Source: Aurelia coerulea (Eukaryota > Cnidaria > Scyphozoa > Semaeostomeae > Ulmaridae). Taken from it: 64,000 nucleotides of DNA. The stretch's first letter is position 1. Every line of letters begins with the position of its first letter. This document shows positions 12,701 through 27,700 of the stretch, piece by piece. Both the position numbers and the translations under genes were made by a program. The notes below the pieces were generated by a model, which did no database searches, was not told the origin of the DNA, and was given only the letters and a program-made list of their open reading frames with translations. The DNA is taken from positions 7,834,501-7,898,500 of the forward strand of contig CM076944.1 in the NCBI GenBank assembly GCA_039566865.1. Direction: 5' to 3'.

Positions 12701-15700
12701 AAAGAAAACAAAACTATATTTACACATATCTGTGTATGCAAAAATAAACTTATATATGCATGCTTGCTTTCACATAATGTTTGTGGGTATAATGCACATA
12801 AAATTCCTTGTTTCGTCTAAATAAAACAATTCTTATGTCAAACAGCCTTTTAAAGACGACTGCGACGTGAGAAATACAGCAGACGCATGATTTCAAAGCA
12901 TTGCATATCCAATGAAATTGCAAGTGGTTTAAAACCGTTCTTGCGTTGTAAACAGAGAAATCCGAGGAAGGACGTGTGGGAAGACGTTAACGTGTCTTAT
13001 TGAAAACTTTGTTCCTGCGACACTGGATGTCTAAATTGAGATCTATATACCAGATAAAAACCGTCTTTGAGTCTTGTCCTGTTCCAGCAATGAGAACATT
13101 TCACTGTCGAACTAACAGGGTACAACTGTGTTTCAATCTTTTTTTTTTTTTATATATAATATATTCCAAATAAAATTTACAATACAGATTACGAACTACA
13201 TTACTTACAAAATTACTCTACAATACTACTAGGACGATCAACCCCAGGGAGCAAAAGGCTGTGTCTACCCCGAGGCCATTAAATAAAGATAATAACGGAA
13301 AAGAAACTACTTTAACTATGGGACAAAATCGGGTGGCTTATGAAGGGATGGGTAAGTGGCTACAGAAATTCACTCGAATCGACCAGTTTCATGGATAAAA
13401 TGTAGCGTTAGCTCAAGAATTTGTCTATTTAGTGAAATAGGAAAATCTTTATTGCCATACAATAAAAGTTGTAGTAAAGCTTCATTTGCAAGATTTACAT
13501 ATCCAAGTGGTCGTATTAATGCATAGATTCCAATTGTGCTTCAATCCATACTCTATGGCAAAAAGCTACCTCACGATTTATCTTAAAAAGTAGAGGACAA
13601 GCCTGTATGACTCACCTACACATCTTGGAAACGAATGACTCCAATTCCCATATCTCGTGCACAGTAATCGTGGCGCACCAATCATTCGGAAGCCTTTTTG
13701 ACATCTGACTTTCACCTCTTCATTTTCAATGAAGAATGATCTATTCGGGATAACATCAGAATAGCGTATATGGATGAAGTTGCAAGTAGCTGAAAAGAAA
13801 GTAAGTGAACTGAAGCCGGTGAATTTGCGAGATAAGAAGTGAAAAATAGTCCTTCAGAAATAAGCTAAACTACCCACAAGAAAATTGGTCCCCTTTGATC
13901 AGCAGAGAAGTTGATTCATCACTGAATATTTGTGCTTAAATCCATCAATTTGCGATCATTGTACATTTTAAGCCTATAATAATTTTTCGGAGGGCAGTAC
14001 TATGCGCATACTAACCGGTTTTGTGCTGTACAGGAAAATATAAACCCCGAGGTCTTAAAAGTAGAGACCGAGCTTGCGAGTCTGTGCAATTAGACCGAGG
14101 GCTTTATATTTTCCTGTGCAACGACAAAACCGGTTAGTATGAGTTTTATTACCTGATAGCTTCTAATTTTGACTTGTATCGTTTTGTCAAACGCATTTTG
14201 TAACTGTTATATCGCTTGAGTTTATTGTAAATCTCATAGGCCTAAAGCAGTTGCTGTGGCGGCGAAAACGCGTCCTTGTATCGTAGGCTACGGGAAAACC
14301 GCGGGAAATGTTCGATTAGCCAATAGGATTGGCGGGATTCTTGTATTGCCTCGTTTTTGAAACATTAGTCAGGTAATAAAAGGATATATAGACCCGAAGA
14401 TGCTCGGTTTTGTACAAAGGCTGAAGGTTAATATTTTCGGTATTGCTCGAAGGAAGCAGTTATTATATGGTATACAACTATCGCATGCACTACCCTATGG
14501 TATACCCTATGACATACAACTTCTTGTTTCCAAAAATCGATAGAAGATAAAAGTATGAAATACTATTTCATAAGATCAAAATGATAGAAGTTCTAGAATG
14601 AAGCTACTTGATGCTGTTCAAATCTGAGTTGTTACATAACAAGTTTCTACTATTGTCTTGATCAACTTCCATTTTGTTTCCATACGACCCAGTGGTCTGT
14701 ACTGAAATGATATCCTACGTCTGCGTCGGTTTCGAACGTTCTCGACCAATCAGATTTGTTACAGGGTAATAACGTATAATACCAACCTGTAACAATTAGG
14801 CGAAAACTTGCAGTCGCTTTTCCAACGATATTCTTTGCTGAGCAGATATAAGTACCACCATCATCTTTATTAACTCTATCTATACTGATGTTTCCATCAA
14901 CACGACCACGATTTCGTGGATTTGAACTGTTTAGATCAGGAAGTTTGTACCAGGCGACCAGTGGATATGGTTCCCCTGTGGCATGACACGTGACTCTAGC
15001 TGAATCTTCAACATAGATGCTCTTTCTCTTTGATGACAGTGTGATTCTTGGAGGTACTAAAACAAAGGAGTATAATGATAAATGAAGGCTATGTTATTAC
15101 TACTTTTAAGATGTGGATCTCTAAGTTTGATGGAAGTTTGTTGCTCAAGTTTATTGCCTGAGCCCTTGTTTCCTTTTTGCTCTATGATTTTCAGGTCCGT
15201 AGGAAGCAGGGGTTGGGGGGCACGTCACAAGTATTAATTAGATGTATTGTTCTCCATTGCTCTAAGAACAATTGCCCCCCCCCCAATCAGAAGCTGCTTC
15301 CTATGGCCCTGATGATTTTGTTCCTTGACTGGCCAAATGGACTCATAACATTACTATGCAAAAGTGGGCCTGTATTTGCCAAGCCACATTTCTAAGCAAA
15401 CGGCAGCCTAGCTACAGCTCTTTTCGCAGAAAAGCTGCGATTCTGGTCCAAGGTCCAAGGAGATGCACTATGTCAAGAGAACTGCTGATAATTTTTCCTG
15501 ATCAAAGCATTGTAAACAAGTAAATTTGAAACAAGGATTTTCCCCCATACAAAGTAGTGCTCGAACAACCCCTCGCAGAAGCGGGGCTTCAGTCTCTCTA
15601 CCGGGTGAGTAAAAAAAAAAAAGAATCCCCGTTTGGAAGGACACTGCTCCCTGCATATCAAAGCAATAATATTGAAAACCGTTTGTTTTATTGTCAATAA

Positions 15701-18700
15701 GTTCAATTAGGTTCAGTATTTTACCCGGTTTGAATCGGCTATTCCTTCCCGTAGGTATGGGAGATTTTCTACTGAAAGCCCCTTCCAAAATCTGCAAAAA
15801 TGATTGAAAACAACGAGCAAATTTTCCTTGGCTTTCCTTCCTAAAAATGATGACACTCGCACGTATTCATGTATTTTGTCCCCTTGGGAGAATGGAATCC
15901 CCCTGAAAAGGTTATTGATACCAGGGAGAAGACTTTTCATCCTCGCAAGGGAGTAGCACGTGCTAAAGCATGCAGAAGTCATTGCTATTAGGCCCGTGTA
16001 AGGTAGAAATGTTAGGGAAATGTTTTCGTGATTTTCCGCACGTTTTGAAAGTTTCTTGAAGAGGCTTTCTCAAAACAATTCCTCATAATTTCAGAACGGA
16101 GTGACCGATTTCAGTCAGGTAAATTTTAAAATTGATTTGAACATGTCTATCATAAACTACATATTTGCTGATCAGAAAAACGATAGCCAATCGACATATT
16201 TGCCTTTCAAACGATAGCCGATTCTAGAAAAACTCGGTCAAACTATATTCCAAAATACAAAAATTTGACTAAATAACAACCCGATCTAACAAAATCCCCC
16301 CCTTAGACATGTTTTGACAACCGGCTCCAAAAAAATTACCATTTTTTGATACCCCGCTCCAGAAAAAATAGGTGAGAATGATACCCTGAAATACGGCACA
16401 TCCCCGTTGGAAGTACCCCCGAGAAAGCGCTACCCTTACAGAAGCAGACGTACACTATAAGCTTGCTGGGCTAATTTAACTTCCTATGAACTCTTATTAT
16501 AAAAAATGACTCTTATTCACTGCCCTCTAAAACTCTAAAAGCAAAAGATAACATAACGAAAGTCTGTCTAAGATGAGATTTGCGAGAACGCAAAATTACT
16601 CATACAAAACCCTTCGATCGTTATAATTAGCAGGCATTTTCACTTGACATATAATTTGTGATAGACTATTATATACGAAAGACATAATACACTCATAATA
16701 CACTCACCATAAACCATCAAAAACGCTGCAGCATCTGTCTTTTTACCAGGGCTTTTTGCGACACAAACATACAGTCCTTTATCGCTAAAATGCACATTCT
16801 TTATAGTCAACGTTCCATTTGGGCTCAACTTGAATCTTTTTTGATCGAGGCTGTCAATTCTTGCAAAATTGTCACTATTGTGTGGCTTGAATTTCCACAA
16901 AATTCTTGGTTTTGGAATTCCCTCGACAATACAGTCGAATGTTATTGTTTTGCTTACAACTGTCTCTTGGGCTTTTGGTTTCTTGATGAATCTTTGAATG
17001 GCTATAAGAAATTAAATGTAAAAGACACAAACAAATTAAAGAAACTAGCAAATAATAGAAACACTTGGAGTGGAATTATCAGGCTCGCAATGTCAGGGAC
17101 TGACGTAACAGCGTAAATGATGATGATGATGATAAGAAATTATATTGCAATTAGTGTTCATAGAGTAAAGATGAAAAATGGGATTCCTCTGTTAGTAGTC
17201 TTACAATTCATTTTGACCCAGAAAGCTGCAAAAAATCACTAACAAAATTGAATTTTAGCAACTTCCGTAAAATACCAGTTTTGTTTAGAAAATGTTCACG
17301 ATAGATTCTCACAGAATCCTAAAAATGTGAAGAGTTTAATTTAAACATGGACCTGAATATAACAAAATAGTAATGACCCAGGCACGCAGAATTCAATTGC
17401 ACGAAACTTCACTTGCAGAAAAATTCAATTGCACATTGCTGAATTTATTCGAAAACATAGGTCCGAGAGATTTGTCAGTTTCTCAAAAATTAACAGAATC
17501 TGTCTTGCCATCGCTAAATCCAGCTTTTTGAAACGGAAAATACATTAACAAAGAAACATTTTCAGGGAGACAATTGCCGAAATTCTATTCGTCCGAAATC
17601 TGTTGATTACCGAAATTAGTCATACATAGAATTTTGATTCTTGCGACTTTTTAGTTGAAAGTGATTTTCTCGTTAAAAAGCATACACTTATTCTAGCTGT
17701 TTTGCACAGTAGCAAATTTTGGTCAAGATTTGCCAAGAATTTGGCCAAAACAATTTCGACGGAATCAAATAATTTTGGCAGCATAGGCCTCAAATCTTCA
17801 AAAAGGTAGGTGTAAAATTCTGTTACATTATTCTTTGAATCAAATGGCTTGATTGAAATAAATTTGGCATACTTTGCTTTAAATCTGCCGTGGAAATATT
17901 TTCATATCTTGGTTAGTTTCAATCAAGTTAGTTCCATATCTTAGTTAGTATCTTAGTTTTCGTCCAATGGCGGCATCTATTATATTTGAAGGTGTGACGT
18001 CATCAAATTTCTAAATCTGAAACCAGAAGAGAGACATATTTTTGCTTGCCACCATATTGTAGACCTTCATAAACAACAGTTTTCTTGACAAATGTCCACG
18101 GCAGATTTACAGCAAAACACCCTGATTAACTTTTAAGCAATTCTATTAAAGGAAAAATGTTACAGAATCTTTCACCAGCCTTTTTTAAGATTTGATAGCT
18201 CTTAAAATTTCATCCTCTCAAAATGTTCATTCTTAGAATATTCATTATGATAGCAACAATGACAGTAACATACCATGCACAGTCAGCTCTACGAGCCTCG
18301 TTTCTGATCCCTCAGAATTCAAAACATTGCAAAAATAGATCCCCCGGTCACTCCAAGTTACATTACTAATATGGAGCGATCCATTACTGTGAGTCTTGAC
18401 ATTTTCATCGAGCAGCTTTGTCCCCCCATTTCGAAGAGGTATTCCTTTACTCCAAGCTGAAATTGAAGGGGGGTCACTCACGAAAGAGCAGTGAAATGTT
18501 TGGCTAGTGAACATGTCGACATCTCTGATTTCTTTTGGCTCTTTGAAGTATGGCTTCAATGGAGTAACACCTGAAAAAGAAATGTTTTATGGATGATAAA
18601 GTTCGTCGAATATATGTGGGTATAAGGGTATAAAGGTAATTACTTCTCTTAACCTTAAATTTTATCCACTAAACTAGTCGACTTGATCAGAAAATGTCAA

Positions 18701-21700
18701 GCTACGCTACAAGTTCCACAACCACCATAGCCCGTTTTTTAGCTTTTATGTATAGTAGAGTAATTTTGTAAGTAGAGTAATTAGTAGAGTAACTTTGTAA
18801 GCAGTATAACTAGTTTTTTTCGCTTGTAGTTTAGTTGTATGTTAGTTTAATGTTGTGTGTCTTTATGTTTTGGCCATGGGGTAGTCATTGTCTTTCGCTC
18901 CCCTTAGTATCGTCCCTGTGGTGGTGTATAGTGATTTGATAAGTACAGTAGAAAGTAAGATTTATTGTAAATATTTGAAATGGATAGAGAAAAAAGAGGT
19001 TATTACTTTTTATAAACAGAGGCGTGGTTTCATAAAACTGACTATTAAATGTTCACAAAGGCACAGGAGATCTCCCAGCGATAAATACAACACGAAGTTG
19101 ACAAACCTTCTTAGAAACTGTAAAGAAACATTTTGTACTCAAAATCTGATTATTCTAAGAAAATTTCAGTTCTGGACTTTTATTATCTTTTATTCATACC
19201 AATCACATCAATCCTGGCTTCCCTGTGATAATACCCGTCACAGAATTGTCGCTTCCAAAAACAGCATTCATATAACATTATTAGGACATCATGTTGAACA
19301 TTTTCCCTAGACTTATGACGATGAGTCTCTTGTTTCCCTGTGCTCTTTGACATCAAGATGGCGCTTCAGTCAACAGAGCCTGTGAGCAAGGTACCGCAGG
19401 GATACAAGGGACTCATCGTCATAAGTCTACATTTTCCCACCAAACAGTAAACCTCAAATACTTCTCACAAAAGGTTTTCACGTTTGGCACTGGCTTTCTA
19501 AATTCCTTATCTATCTGGTTCACTAAAGTTCGTTAATCTTTTCCTAGACTTTTTAATACCAAAAGTTAACGAAAATAACAGAAGTTAATGACAATTTTAT
19601 CTTGACGCGAACTAACTGGATTGAAATACTTCCTTCTTAGAACCATTCATTTCATAACCACTCCTCATTTTAGCATCCAACATAACAAGCTTTTCTCTTC
19701 ATTTTTTTTGTAAAATGTCAATTTTGCCATCACGCAAATTGGTTTAGCGTGAAATCATCCCTTTCCAGACAGAGGTATGGAAATAAAACAATCGACATAG
19801 ACTGCGCAATCTTTAACCAGAAGGACTAATTTCAAAAGAAAATTAGATCCTGGTGGTAAATAGTTAATAATCCATCGGGAATTTTTGACGTCAAGGATCA
19901 GCGAAACCTTGAATAAGTCTCAGGTTGTGTGCACTCATCCTCAAAGTTAAGAATGAAGGCACACAACCTTGCAATAGAAGCTGGAAGGTTTGGAAAAAAT
20001 AAGATACCTAGATCTGATAGGCACTGTAAATACTGTCTCTCTTTCGGAATAAAAGTTCTGGGTGATGAGGATCACTTTGTCATGATGTGCCCACAGTTTC
20101 AAGAGGACAGGGAATGTCTCGAATCCAAAATTGCAAATGTATACCTGAATGTCCTCCAACTCAATGTGTGGAATAAATTTATCTAGTTATTGAGTCAAGA
20201 GGACAAGCACAGTTTGAATTTGGTAGCAATTTTCTTGTTAAAATGTCCCAAGCTGAAATCTGAATCTTGCTTTTGTAACTGACATCGAGCATGGTGTCAT
20301 CTATGTTTATCAGAAAAATTGATGTTTTTGTAGTTAATTTCATGCTGCAGTAACGTAGTTAATTTTATAGTTATGTTCTTTGTGATCAGGTTAGATGCTG
20401 TCTTGGCCTAGATACCTTTCGAAACATCATATCAAGTCATGAGACAATTTATATTACATATATTTAGATCAGCTGAAATGTTTCTTACAACTGTAACGTT
20501 TAAAAAAATAAGACACAGCCATATTTTCCATACGTTATCCTAAACAAAATCGTGTCATCGGCTGATAATTAAAATCAGTGGATAACTTGAAAACTAAATG
20601 AAATAGCAAAGAAGCTTAAACGGGATGTCTTATAATTCAACCGTGCTGTTCATTTGCAACGATAAATTTTTTCGCTTCAGACCACCTTTAAGGATCCATT
20701 GCTACCCAGGATTTTTTGCGGGTACGCTGCGATTTGAGACTGTCTGAAAATAAAATTTGGCCTGAGGAGAAAATATGGAGCTGATAGGAAAGGTAATCGA
20801 GCTGATAGGAAAGTCAGCTAAAATCAAACTTCTCCATCAATTCATGTACTACTGCAGCGTTATGCATCACGCAGTTTCGGTTCACGCCAAATTTGATTTT
20901 CAGATAATCTGAACACAGGCAATGGGGGGAAATTAGTATAAAAGTAGTAGAGGGGTATCGCCCTTTTGGAGCGCTTTTGTAAAGAGAGCAGGTTTTCACA
21001 ATATAAAGCGAAATTTTGAATAAAACTTACCATGAGTATGATCATCTACTCTTCCTCTCCCTTTTGTGTGAATCTTGTGACTAATTGTGATTTCAATTTG
21101 CCATAATATCAATTTTTATGCCGAGAGGTCTGAGCGGCCTAATTTCAAAAGGTCGCCCATTTGGCCCTAGGAAATTGTTAAAGGAGCCATAGCGACCCAT
21201 CGGGATTGTTTTTAAATTGCCTGACGAAAACGAGGCTTGAGCATGTGACATAGCACGAGCTCATACAGAACACAGGTGCACCATTAGGGCGATTTAGGCC
21301 CGAGAGAATGCTCTGATAATCGAGGCATGCGGTGGCAAGATCGCTTGCGTGATTTCAAGGATTCCTGTTAATTCGTCATCTCAAAGGTTGAAGCTCGACG
21401 TTAGGCCATCCAATTTAGATCAGGGTTGCAATATTTGAACTCAAGCAGCGACAAGAGAAATGACCATGAAAAAACAGATTGTAAAAGAACATACCTTCGA
21501 TTCTCCTTCAGGTTAGTTCAACTTTATTTTCATTTCGTGAAGGAACAAAATGATATTACACAGCGAAGACAAGTCACGATGTTGGAGGTGGCATCAGCAA
21601 ACTGTTTTCGCGCGCTTTTTGTGAAAAACTAGCCCGAGACTCTTTTATTCAGCGACTTTTGCAGTGCGATCAAATTTGTCAAAATTTGAGGGCGCTCCAC

Positions 21701-24700
21701 AAGGGCGATACCCCTCTATGTAGGCAAACACTAAAGTAAAAAGAGAGATTCTTGTTACTTTTATACTAATAGACCTAATCGGCTAAGGTTTGTTTTACCC
21801 ATTTCAAGTCATGTGACTATACTCTTGGGAAGTTTCGGTATTATGCTATATTTTGCACTCATGCATGGCACAACTTTGTATGGCACGAAATATGTCAGAG
21901 AAATCAAAAGTTATTTTATCAAGAGATTGATCACATGACTTGAAATGGGTGCAAACAACCTTTGCCGATTTTGTCTATTTTTCCCCATTACCTGTGGTGG
22001 TCTGCATTAGAAATCTTGGTCAATTACATTTTCGGCGATTAGATCTCTTCTCTTTAAGAACTTCTCATCTTGCACTATTACAATCTTTTCCAAATAATGA
22101 TCATCTAATGTTCAAATTTCATCTTGGACTCATAAAAAAGCTACTGCCCCGTACATATGTGCCCAATAAAAAGCGTTGATTGCATTCTGTACAGGCTTCA
22201 ACAAAATTTTGACACTTACACATCTTGCATTGGCCATGTAATAAAATAAACGTTCCACTGTCATTGAGAAAAAAGAAAGGAACAAGCAATGCATACCTGT
22301 CTTTGTTAACACCAACAAAATTTGCGATATATCACCACATTTTCTCAGCACAACAGTAATACCATCCTTATTCTTGTTTCTTTTTAATCGAACACATTTC
22401 CCACTATCTTTGTGTTTAATAATCAAGTTGCTATTATGTGATCCTCCACGGACAATTCTCTGATATATGAACTTGCTACTCTTGCAGTTTTTTGTCAATA
22501 CTGCAGTAGAGTTCTCGTTTGCACCAAGGCAGTATCCGGATAGTGTGTGGACCAATGCATTTTCTCCATCGAGACGAAACATAAAATTTTTTCCAGAACA
22601 TTTCGAGCTATACATGAGTTTGACTCCGTCAGTGATGTTTTCCACATCTGTTGCGGGTAAGATGCATGGCTTCGAACTTCCTAGTTTGACGATGTAGGAC
22701 GACACGTCTGAAATGAAAAATGCGGATTCATTGCTGGAGAAAATACGCTAAGTCAAGAAGAAATCTTGTAAGAAGGTGCATGTTTTAGAAGGAAGGAAAT
22801 ATGGTATCATTAGAAAAATGGAACACAGAGGAACAAGATAAGGAGGGAAGGGCAAGAAGGCAAGAGAAAAGAAATGAAAGGAGTTTGCAACAGAAAATAA
22901 GAGGCAGAAGGAACTGTCAATGAGTGAAAAATTGGAGTCATATCACATTTAAGTGCTGTCGCTTTTCAACAGACTTCTCCAATCTTATTTTGCAAAAAAA
23001 ATTTAGGCCTTTGCTTCCAATCTTCAGTACTATCCTTCAGCATGCTTTATGTGTGGATATTAGAGCCGAGGCTGACTACCCAAGTCCCCTGCATCCCTGT
23101 GGTAAACCCAGCTCAACAGAAACTCATAGTGAAACAGTGAAAAAGATTACCCCTATACTAGGTCCATTCTCACCTACTACCTTGCAGAAATGACTAGCCT
23201 GCGTGCAAACCCAACAGGTCTATCCTATCTCACTCAACTCAGAGTTGGTCTCGGCAAATTAAACCTTCACAAATTCAAGCACAATTTTAGGAATACCATA
23301 AACCCACTGTGCCCTACGAACGATGGTATCGAGGATACAGAACACTTTTGTTGCTTTGCCCTTCCCTTGCAGTAACACGCAGAGATCTTCTCGCTGGAGT
23401 TTTTGCTTTATTACGACCATTTTAATCTCTATGTCAAGATGGCTTCGGGGGTAGTCATAGCCTTTGCTCCTCGGGGTATCGTTCCCGTAGTATTGTATAG
23501 TTGTATAGTAATTTTGTAAAGTAGTGTAGCTTGTAAATTTATATTGTAATCTTTAAATGAATATAAAAAAAGGCTCTAATGATTTCTTTTCAGAACCCTC
23601 TCTGCAGAGATCAGTAGAATTTGCACATAGGCTAACAAATGACATGCAGCAAGGCCCATTTGGCACACAGTTAATAACGAAAACTTAGCATCAGTGTGTG
23701 AAGTAAATTTCACATTGTTGATTGAAACTTGAATAGCGTTAGAATTCGTGGCATCATGTAAGCTGATTGCCACAACAATCTCTTGTGGTGTGCTGAGAAA
23801 AATTTCCGTTTTTTCTTTGCATATGACTCTTATAGTATCCATCTTTAGTACACAATTTTACCAATATAACAATTTCTCGTGTGTGATGGAAGAAATAGGG
23901 TCGAATTTTTCATAGCAACAATTTGAGTCTCTGTCGATCGAATCAACATCCTTAAATCAATGAACACAGGGAAACAAGGGACTAAGGTAATCAGTCTAAT
24001 TAGACCCCTAATTTGGATAAATAACTTACCATTTTTACAACCATACAATTCGAAACGAAGACATATTCGATGATCGAGAAGGTCTCCATCGTACCAACTC
24101 TGTGGGTTGATACGAATTGAACGAGCTCTTATTCTAGGGTCCAACCAATGAGTTACCACTGTATTTGAGTCTGAGTTTCCTTGGAAGACCTGTAACAAAA
24201 AGGATTCTGAATTATGCTCAAAGGCAACACGAAAAGTGCTCATGCAAAACAATTTTTAAAATATTTCATTTTCCTTTTATCAATATTCACATACGGTAAG
24301 CCTTTTCAGCTAGTAAACTTTACAGGGAATAGACACATCCGAAGGTAGTTCTAGGACGCTGACAAGATAAGCTTATCGCTGCAGCATCCTGGTCCTTCCT
24401 CTCGATTAGACCACACCTTGCGATTCATTTAGCCTGGAATTACAGATAGTTGGCAACTCTCCTCCCTCTACGTAGCAGGTTCGGCAGGGCAGGGACTCGA
24501 ATCACCAGCCTTCAGATTGGTAGTCAAGCTTGGTCCACTGAGCCATCCCCGCTCACAATATATGATCGGTCATGACATATGGTCATCGGTCATGAGATCG
24601 GTCATGACATATAAGATTATGAACAAATTAAGCCCTGAAAGCCTCTGGGATAAATTTCAGCAAAGATCCTCGCAGTCGAATTATGTAACAAGGTACTGTA

Positions 24701-27700
24701 GAGATCTTCAAATTCCTAGACTAAATACAGAACATGCGAAAAAGAGTTATCACTATTCTGCTATGAAAGTTTGGAACGATATTCCAGTTGATATTAGAGA
24801 ACTCCCGACTATTAGTCGCTTTAAAAATTACTGAAAATATCAGTTTAAAAACACGACCCCCTGAAAGAACAGCATCTTAGGTTATTTTTTTTTATTTTTG
24901 ATCTTTTGGTAATTAACCAATCTATTTATTTTATCTAAGCTGAAGGGTAGTTTCGTGTATAAATAATTATATATATAAAAAAAATATCTGTATTCAAAAG
25001 AAAGAAAAACCACACTATAATAATGCGCTGCTCTACCAAAGAGGCCCAAGGTCGTGTAAGTCCAAAAGATATTCCTTAAAACCTATTTTAAAAAAGTGAT
25101 TGATTCCATTTCTCGAATGCTGTTAGGGATATCATTCCAGTTTTTGACACCGGAGAAGTAGAAACTTCCCTTTGCATGTTTCCACGATTTCTTGTTCTGT
25201 ACTCTGTAATCTTGGATCTTTCCGTGAACTTATTCCGAGGATTTTCAGGAAAAAAGGTCCTGCAAAAATTTTATATGTCATGACCTCCTTGGTCAGAGGA
25301 GAGCAAAGATTTGACTGTGAGCCACATGCAAATAGCCTGGATGCAGTATCAAACTTCAAAAGTCAAAATATAAACTACCCATAACCACACAAAAATGCTT
25401 GTATCCTGATCTACAAATACAAATATCGTTTTAAAATGATATTTGCGCGATGTGAGAGCTGAATGTTTTCAACCGTTTCGTCCGTTCCATCTGTTCTGAG
25501 GAGAAGGCAATGTTTAGACTGGGATGCAAGTAGCTGTTTTGAAATTTGATTGGTGATTCGAAAACAATGGCAATAACGATTCATCTCGTGAAACTTCCTA
25601 ATCAATAATTATTCAAATAACAGCAACATAACTTCGTTACTAGCTGTTAACGCAGTTAAGTAAGTGCTGCTCATAGCCATAGGCGTAGGTGACAAGGAGG
25701 CTGGGGGGCTGTAGCCCCCTAACGTCAGAAAATTTTGCAAAAATCAGCCATAATCGGGCAGAAATGCGCCTTAAGTCGGGCAAAATTTCCTGAAACAATG
25801 GATTTTTTATCGGGCAGCCCCCCAAATTTTATCTCCCCCTACGATGATGCTAATAGCACTAGTCAAAATAACAGTCCGCAGATTGTTAAAAGAATAAATG
25901 TCAGAGTGGATGTTTTGGAGCATCTGTTTGAAACCAAGGTAAATTGCAGCTTTTTGAGGTAGAACAATTAAAAAACTATGAGAACTGTAAAATTTCAAGA
26001 CTGCATTACACGACTATAATACTAGTTAAAACGTCATGTGATATTAATCTCAATTCAGTCTTCAATTGTAAATTTAAGACTTGGTTAATCAATGTCAGTT
26101 CATTTTGTACTTCCTTGGACTGCAAGGCTATCTTTTCCCCAGGTGGTACCTCAAATAGTATTTATGATGTTCTCATTTGGCCACAGATCAACACTGGCAT
26201 TTTGAAGTAAAAATAGTTTTGATGCATTAGAAGTAATACAGTAGCTTTTATGATCATTCCTTTGTAATTAGCTCAAAATGTCAATTATCTGCTTCCATCT
26301 GCATTAATCAGCCTCTTCAATAATATTCAAACAACTTGATACATGATGGCAATACACAAAGTGTCCCCTTTTCAATCCTGTGTCAAATAACAGGTTTTGT
26401 ATTATGCCTCAAATGAAAACAAGTCTTGAGGGTATATGATGCACAACAGTTGGCCATAACAATTCTTCAAAAGTACATCTGGTAACAGTTTGTATCAAAG
26501 TTAAAAGGTCACAAGGTGCGAAGAATGGTCGCAGAAGCAATGCTGATCCAATGCTTTTTGGTCTTTGTAAGAATGTGCAGCTAGCAATTTATGCTGTTTT
26601 GGTCTTTGGATGTCAATGGTTAAAGAAGCAAATACTGATCCAATGCTGTGCAAACAGTTACCGGAATATGCACTGTTAATATGTTGCTAATCCAATGCTG
26701 TGTTAATCTTTACATGAGCTGTCACAAATTAATAAGTTACCTTTCATTTCTGCAACAAAATGTAAAGATATTAAGCTTTTGTGTATGAGATATATATGTG
26801 CATAGTCATATGGCAACATTAAAGGGGCCTTTGCAACGAGCATGGTTTGTGAATACACCATTTGTGGTCTTTTCGTTGTTGCCATTTTTACAGTCCATAA
26901 AAATGACCACCAATAAAAAGATGGCACATGCAAGGTATGCTGGTTGAAAAGGCTGATTTAGGTACCTAAATAGATAACAAAAATATACTGACAAAAATAT
27001 TTGAGCTAAAGGAGGGGAAAAGTTAATCAAGAAGCCAATCAAAACTCTTCCAGGGGCAAAGAATCATGGTTGAAAGATCCTTTCAATTATCTTGTTTGCA
27101 ATCCTCTCTTATGATTTTCTATGCAATGGGAAATTATCTCTTCTGTTCTGCAACAATTCATGGCACATTTATGCGCCAGATGTTTGCAGTTTTCAAAGCA
27201 AAAAGAAAACTACTATTCTAAAGTGCAACAATACTCTACTAAAAGATGAATTCTTACCTATTCTAATCAAATACATAAAACCCCGAGTTAGGATCGTGAA
27301 TAATAGATACCATGTACCCATCTAATATGAAAATTGCATGGTTGTTATCTGTGAAAACATTTTCAGGTGTTGTATGCAAAGGAATGAATGGTGAATCATT
27401 ATCATCTTGTGTATTACTAAAGAAAGAGCTTTGACAAATATTTCCAAAAGTAATTGAGCATCCTGAATGATCAGATTCGTTGTTTAATTTGCTGTTTTTT
27501 TCAGTTGGTTTTGCACGGTTTTGAAGTAGTAGCTTTTGTTGCCACAATATAGGCAATTCACTGTTTATCACCACATGGGTGATTCATTTCTTCTTTCCAC
27601 AATGGGAAAGTCACTGTTGTTGGATGCCTCAGTGGGCATTTCTGATATATTTGCTTTTGTTGCTACAAGTGGCAATACCACACACAATGGGTTTATACGT

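Noticed and set aside
22130..22705. Full 191-codon ORF as the trefoil exon
   Set aside because: The coding part ends at the GTATGC donor at 22296; downstream codons lose the domain pattern.
24481..24556. tRNA gene on the minus strand
   Set aside because: The box motifs are good, but the stems do not close and the body is shared with 47490-47665, so a SINE is more likely.
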